Of a stretch of DNA of 64,000 bases, positions 61,296 through 64,000 are shown one piece after another. This stretch comes from Collybiopsis luxurians FD-317 M1 (Eukaryota; Basidiomycota; Agaricomycetes; Agaricales; Omphalotaceae). The stretch is from assembly GCA_000827265.1 (NCBI GenBank), contig KN834851.1, forward strand, positions 4,474 to 68,473. The letters are read 5' to 3'. Every line of letters starts with the position of its first letter. The first letter of the stretch is position 1. The position numbers were made by a program, and so were the translations under genes. The notes below the pieces were generated by a model. The model was not told the origin of the DNA, made no database searches, and was given only the letters and a program-made list of their open reading frames with translations.

Positions 61296-62144
61296 ATGCC
61301 GTCTTCATCCTTTTCTGATGCGAATGTCTATCGCATTGAACACCTTAATGGTACCGACAACTATGCTGTTTGGAAGGTCAGAATGCAGCATATATTTACT
61401 GATCTTGGCTATGATGACCACATAGCTGAAAATCCAGTGATTCCTTCTGAAGCCAAGGAACTAGCTGCATGGAATTTAATAGATCGGAAAGCACTCTCGG
61501 CTATTGTACTTTGTGTTGCCGATAATGTGCTTGTTTATATCCAGAAGGCCAAGACAGCAAAGGAGGCCTGGACTGCCTTATCCAATATGTACGAGTCGAA
61601 AGGTGCTATTGGAATTACCCTTACCCGCCGAAAATTCCATCGTACTGTGTGTACTGAAGATGGAAGTATTGAAGAACATATTCGGTTGATGCGCTCTTAT
61701 GAAACTGAACTCTCACATCTCGGACATGAAGTTCAAGACGATGAATTTGCCTATACGCTATTGGAGTCCCTTCCGGAGTCATGGGACACATTTGTATCAG
61801 CCATCAATGAAGCTGATGCCGCCAACTCCACCAAATTAATTGCGCGTATTTTGGCTGAAGATTCTCGCCGCCGTTCCCGTACCCCTTCCGATCCCACCAC
61901 TGCCTTGCCAGCCAGAGATCTTTCTAAAGTCAAATGTTATGAATGTGGCAAGTATGGCCATATTGCAAAACACCACCGCCATCATACATATCATGAAGAC
62001 GACAGTTCTTCATCAGACTCTGAATCAGATATGCCCAATCTGCCGTCGCATCAACAATCCCGTCATTCTCGGAAACTTAAATCTCAGGCACATGTCGCTA
62101 TTGATGATGATGAAGATTTTGCCTTTTATTGCCTTTCTCGTTGA
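61296..62144 (+). CDS. Copia-type Gag (retrotran_gag / UBN2-like) with altered zinc knuckle
   Basis: 282 residues from the ATG at 61296 (MPSSSFSDANVYRIEHLNGT), fully open. The gag core reads LNGTDNYAVWKVRMQHIFTD, then AKEAWTALSNMYESKG and IEEHIRLMRSYETELSHLG, ending in LLESLPESWDTFVSAINEAD. A knuckle CYECGKYGHIAKHH follows, in which the last metal ligand Cys is His (CX2CX4HX4H), then a His/Asp/Ser-rich tail. Gag assembles virus-like particles and packages RNA. The element has no pol, so reverse transcription and integration must come from another copy in the genome. Confidence 0.9.
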   Translation: MPSSSFSDANVYRIEHLNGTDNYAVWKVRMQHIFTDLGYDDHIAENPVIPSEAKELAAWNLIDRKALSAIVLCVADNVLVYIQKAKTAKEAWTALSNMYESKGAIGITLTRRKFHRTVCTEDGSIEEHIRLMRSYETELSHLGHEVQDDEFAYTLLESLPESWDTFVSAINEADAANSTKLIARILAEDSRRRSRTPSDPTTALPARDLSKVKCYECGKYGHIAKHHRHHTYHEDDSSSSDSESDMPNLPSHQQSRHSRKLKSQAHVAIDDDEDFAFYCLSR

Positions 62145-62261
62145 GGGGGAGAAATTCTATTCAGTTGCTTCTCACAAAGCAGAACTCATCCATTGCGCAA
62201 GCAAGTACATTTTTGTAAATTTTCATGTATATTTTTAGATACAGCTTGAGTCGAGGGGGAG

Positions 62262-62469
62262 TGTTGAGAATGTGCGAGAAGGTACTTACACATTCTAGGA
62301 GTGACTCAAGCAGTGCTCCATTGTTTTCTTAGTAATCTCTTTAAGTATTATTGAAATTAGTAGAATATTCTAGAAGTAGTTACTCTAGGTATAAAAGATG
62401 TACGTAGAGTAGCTAAACAATAAGAAGTTTCACTATTCCTGAAGTACTTGCCATAACCTTTTCTCAACA
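62262..62469 (+). repeat. 3' LTR of the gag-only copia-type element
   Basis: 208 bp, one difference from the 5' LTR (GAGTGACTC against GAGCGACTC). Confidence 0.93.
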
Positions 62470-62488
62470 CCTTGCACTTCTGGGTCAA

Positions 62489-63043
62489 GAATAGTAGTAT
62501 GCTTGTTGAGACTTGAAGGTACCTCAGATCAACAAATATCAGAGAAATGCACTGAAGTCCATCTCATCGGAAGAAAGAAGGGTGGAGAGCAAATGTGATT
62601 CAGAATGAAAGGGACGGTGTCTTGCACCCAGCAGTTTACAAAACCAGAGGAATTATGGAAATGATATTACTGATGCTGATTATTTATGACGATCCAAATT
62701 ATTCATGTGAGTATTACAACGAGACAGCCAATTTCAATCCTTCCTCTCCGACGCATGACCTGATTTTATCAAGAGCATCATTTCTCCTACTCTTTGTCAG
62801 CTTGATACTCTGCCGGAGTTTCATCTTGCACTCTTAGTGCTCTGCCTCCTCTGAGCCCCACTGCAGCATCCGATGAACTAGTATCTGAGAATGTTATTGC
62901 CGCTGTTGATAGCTCTGCATCTGGTTGACTCCACCCAGTCCATGTGGGATTTAACTAAATCTTTTATCAGCTCGATATTAATGATTTCACACTGGAAAAA
63001 TTGTTAAAATTCATAGGAAAAGTTTTTCATATTACTAGGCCTT
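62489..63043. other. Non-coding stretch
   Basis: No convincing gene. Sequence from about 62940 may be decayed tail of the glutaminase-like pseudogene. Confidence 0.4.
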
Positions 63044-63700
63044 TTACCAGCAATAAATATTTGACTGCTGGGGGTGCAATGTCTTTTTGTCAGTGTATTC
63101 TCGTATACCTCTATTTACACGACGCCCGTGGTACAAGAATATTACAAGAGCCAAGATGACGATGAGAGCAACACTGCCAGTGACACCTCGGGCAATTTTC
63201 GCCGTGGATGTCGAGCGAGAAATGCTACTGCCGATTGAAGTAGTGCTGACTGACTGGCCTCCTTGAGAGACTAAAGGAGGGGAGTTGACTGCGAAATATT
63301 GTCTCAGCACTTATGTGAGAGCAAGTAGGGCATACATCGCTCCTTGAGCAGGATTTTGAAAGAAAACCCTAGAATCAAATCACCTCGCTTCAGGAAGTAC
63401 ATTGGCATACCTCACATGGCATACCTGGAGACTCACCTGGAGACTCTCGAACGTGCTATATGTTGTATGGAAAACAGCGAATGTATTCTGATTCGATGCA
63501 ACAGGTTGAACCATTGACACCAATGATTACCCTGTACTGACCTTGTATCTGAACCTTCTACAGTACTTGCACTAAAAGGCACCCAGTGGGAAATAGCTGT
63601 GCTATCATTGTTCACGTCAAATTACAATCCAAAAAAGGGAGCTACAAATTTGCACCTGTGAGAATTATGAGCATACCTAAATGGAATTCAATTCCAACCT
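63044..63700 (-). pseudogene. Glutaminase A-like 3' fragment, decayed
   Basis: Minus-strand remnants parallel the gene at 25883-29445: TAISHWVPFSASTVEGSDTR (against SHWTLFTAGTVTDNNTR), an ALLAL-type exon near 63320-63350, and a linker plus membrane helix (GVTGSVALIVILALVIFLYH against GVIGGVAFIAILALAVFLYR). Frames are broken between blocks and upstream exons are absent. Confidence 0.75.
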
Positions 63701-63764
63701 GAGGGAGCCTGATTGGAGTATCATGAAAGTTCTTTGTTGTAGAGATAAGAACTGGCCAGTCCGT

Positions 63765-64000
63765 ACTCGATATAGGAAGGTAAGGCTCAAGCTAGAGTCC
63801 AATGTATCAAAACAAAATCTCCTTTTAGATTAATAAACCCTCTGCACTTGATAATTACATTATCTTGTCTTTCCGCTCCTTCAAGCATATTCTAATGGGA
63901 GAATTCCGGGGTATTATAACTTCTCAGTAGAATATCACTTACTAATATGTTCGTGAACATGTAGTGTAAGAATGTTAGGCTCAAGCCAGAGTCCACCCAT
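63765..64000 (-). pseudogene. Further glutaminase-gene 3' end fragments (partial at window edge)
   Basis: CCGCTCCTTCAAGCATATTC at 63881-63900 matches the stop region of the glutaminase-like gene (CCGCTCCTTCAAACATATTC near 25875). The flanking words ...AGGCTCAAGCTAGAGTCCA... occur twice (about 63780 and 63970) and once at 25670 downstream of the intact gene. At least two more truncated 3' ends are therefore stacked here, and more may lie beyond the window. Confidence 0.6.

Larger units (their letters stand above)
60762..62469 (+). mobile_element. Intact gag-only Ty1/copia-type element (TR-GAG-like), TSD CCTTG
   Basis: LTRs of 208 bp (60762-60969, 62262-62469) differ by a single C/T at a CpG. 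CCTTG flanks both ends (60757-60761, 62470-62474). After the 5' LTR, GGTTATGGGCCC (60970-60981) is the expected type of copia primer binding site (initiator tRNA-Met half). A purine tract CGAGGGGGAG abuts the 3' LTR. Only gag is encoded; no protease, integrase, RT or RNase H. Near-identical LTRs and an open gag imply a recent insertion mobilised in trans. Confidence 0.92.
60176..62488. mobile_element. Possible MITE with 17-bp TIRs, split by the copia-type element
   Basis: TTGACCCAGAAGTGCAA at 60176-60192 and its exact complement at 62472-62488. Without the copia-type insertion the unit is about 600 bp and non-coding. The copia target duplication CCTTG at 62470-62474 overlaps the inner edge of the right inverted repeat. 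No target duplication of the MITE itself is visible. Confidence 0.45.

Overview
The window reads as a TE-rich segment of a basidiomycete nuclear genome, most likely Agaricomycetes. The evidence is short GT-AG introns of about 45-65 nt, three spliced host genes of fungal type, and a transposon mix common in mushroom-forming fungi: KDZ transposase with a CxC2-like cysteine cluster, Tc1/mariner, gag-only LTR elements and a chromodomain Ty3/gypsy element. Species cannot be told from the sequence.

Layout. 1-3.8 kb: a spliced secreted carboxylesterase (minus). 3.85-6.56 kb: a TIR-bounded unit with a four-exon, 5'-truncated gene of a transposon-associated type. 6.69-7.38 kb: a MITE with perfect 22-bp ends. 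7.56-19.48 kb: an old 51-bp minisatellite split by two insertions. One is a complete LTR retroelement (8168-13819, TSD ATAAG) carrying gag but no pol. The other is a DDE transposon (14888-19397, TSD TA) that itself hosts a Tc1 element (17988-19275) inside its right TIR. The array ends at the decayed 3' half of an NLR-like ankyrin gene (to 21419). 22.6-29.4 kb is the only compact host-gene island: GPI transamidase subunit PIG-S/Gpi17 and a membrane-anchored glutaminase-A-like protein, both minus. 30.7-48.8 kb is almost entirely decayed repeats: a second Tc1 with a secondary insertion, MITEs, a GTTTAA-rich element, a KDZ remnant and a satellite. 48794-58673 is a full-length chromovirus on the minus strand (TSD GAATG) with an additional open frame downstream of pol. 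60762-62469 is a young, intact gag-only Ty1/copia-type element (TSD CCTTG). The right edge holds several degenerate 3' fragments of the glutaminase gene.

The recurring theme is decay. In the chromovirus, the gag-only element, the DDE transposon and both Tc1 elements, in-frame stops are overwhelmingly TGA at positions where CGA is expected, often with no frameshift. This implies C-to-T change at CpG, as expected from cytosine methylation or a RIP-like process. The copia-type gag and the third ORF of the chromovirus are open. No metabolic gene cluster, CRISPR array, rRNA or credible tRNA was found. The most unusual items are the chromovirus ORF3, the duplicated unknown domain in the gag-only LTR element, the 3.85-6.56 kb TIR unit, and the three-level nested insertion.
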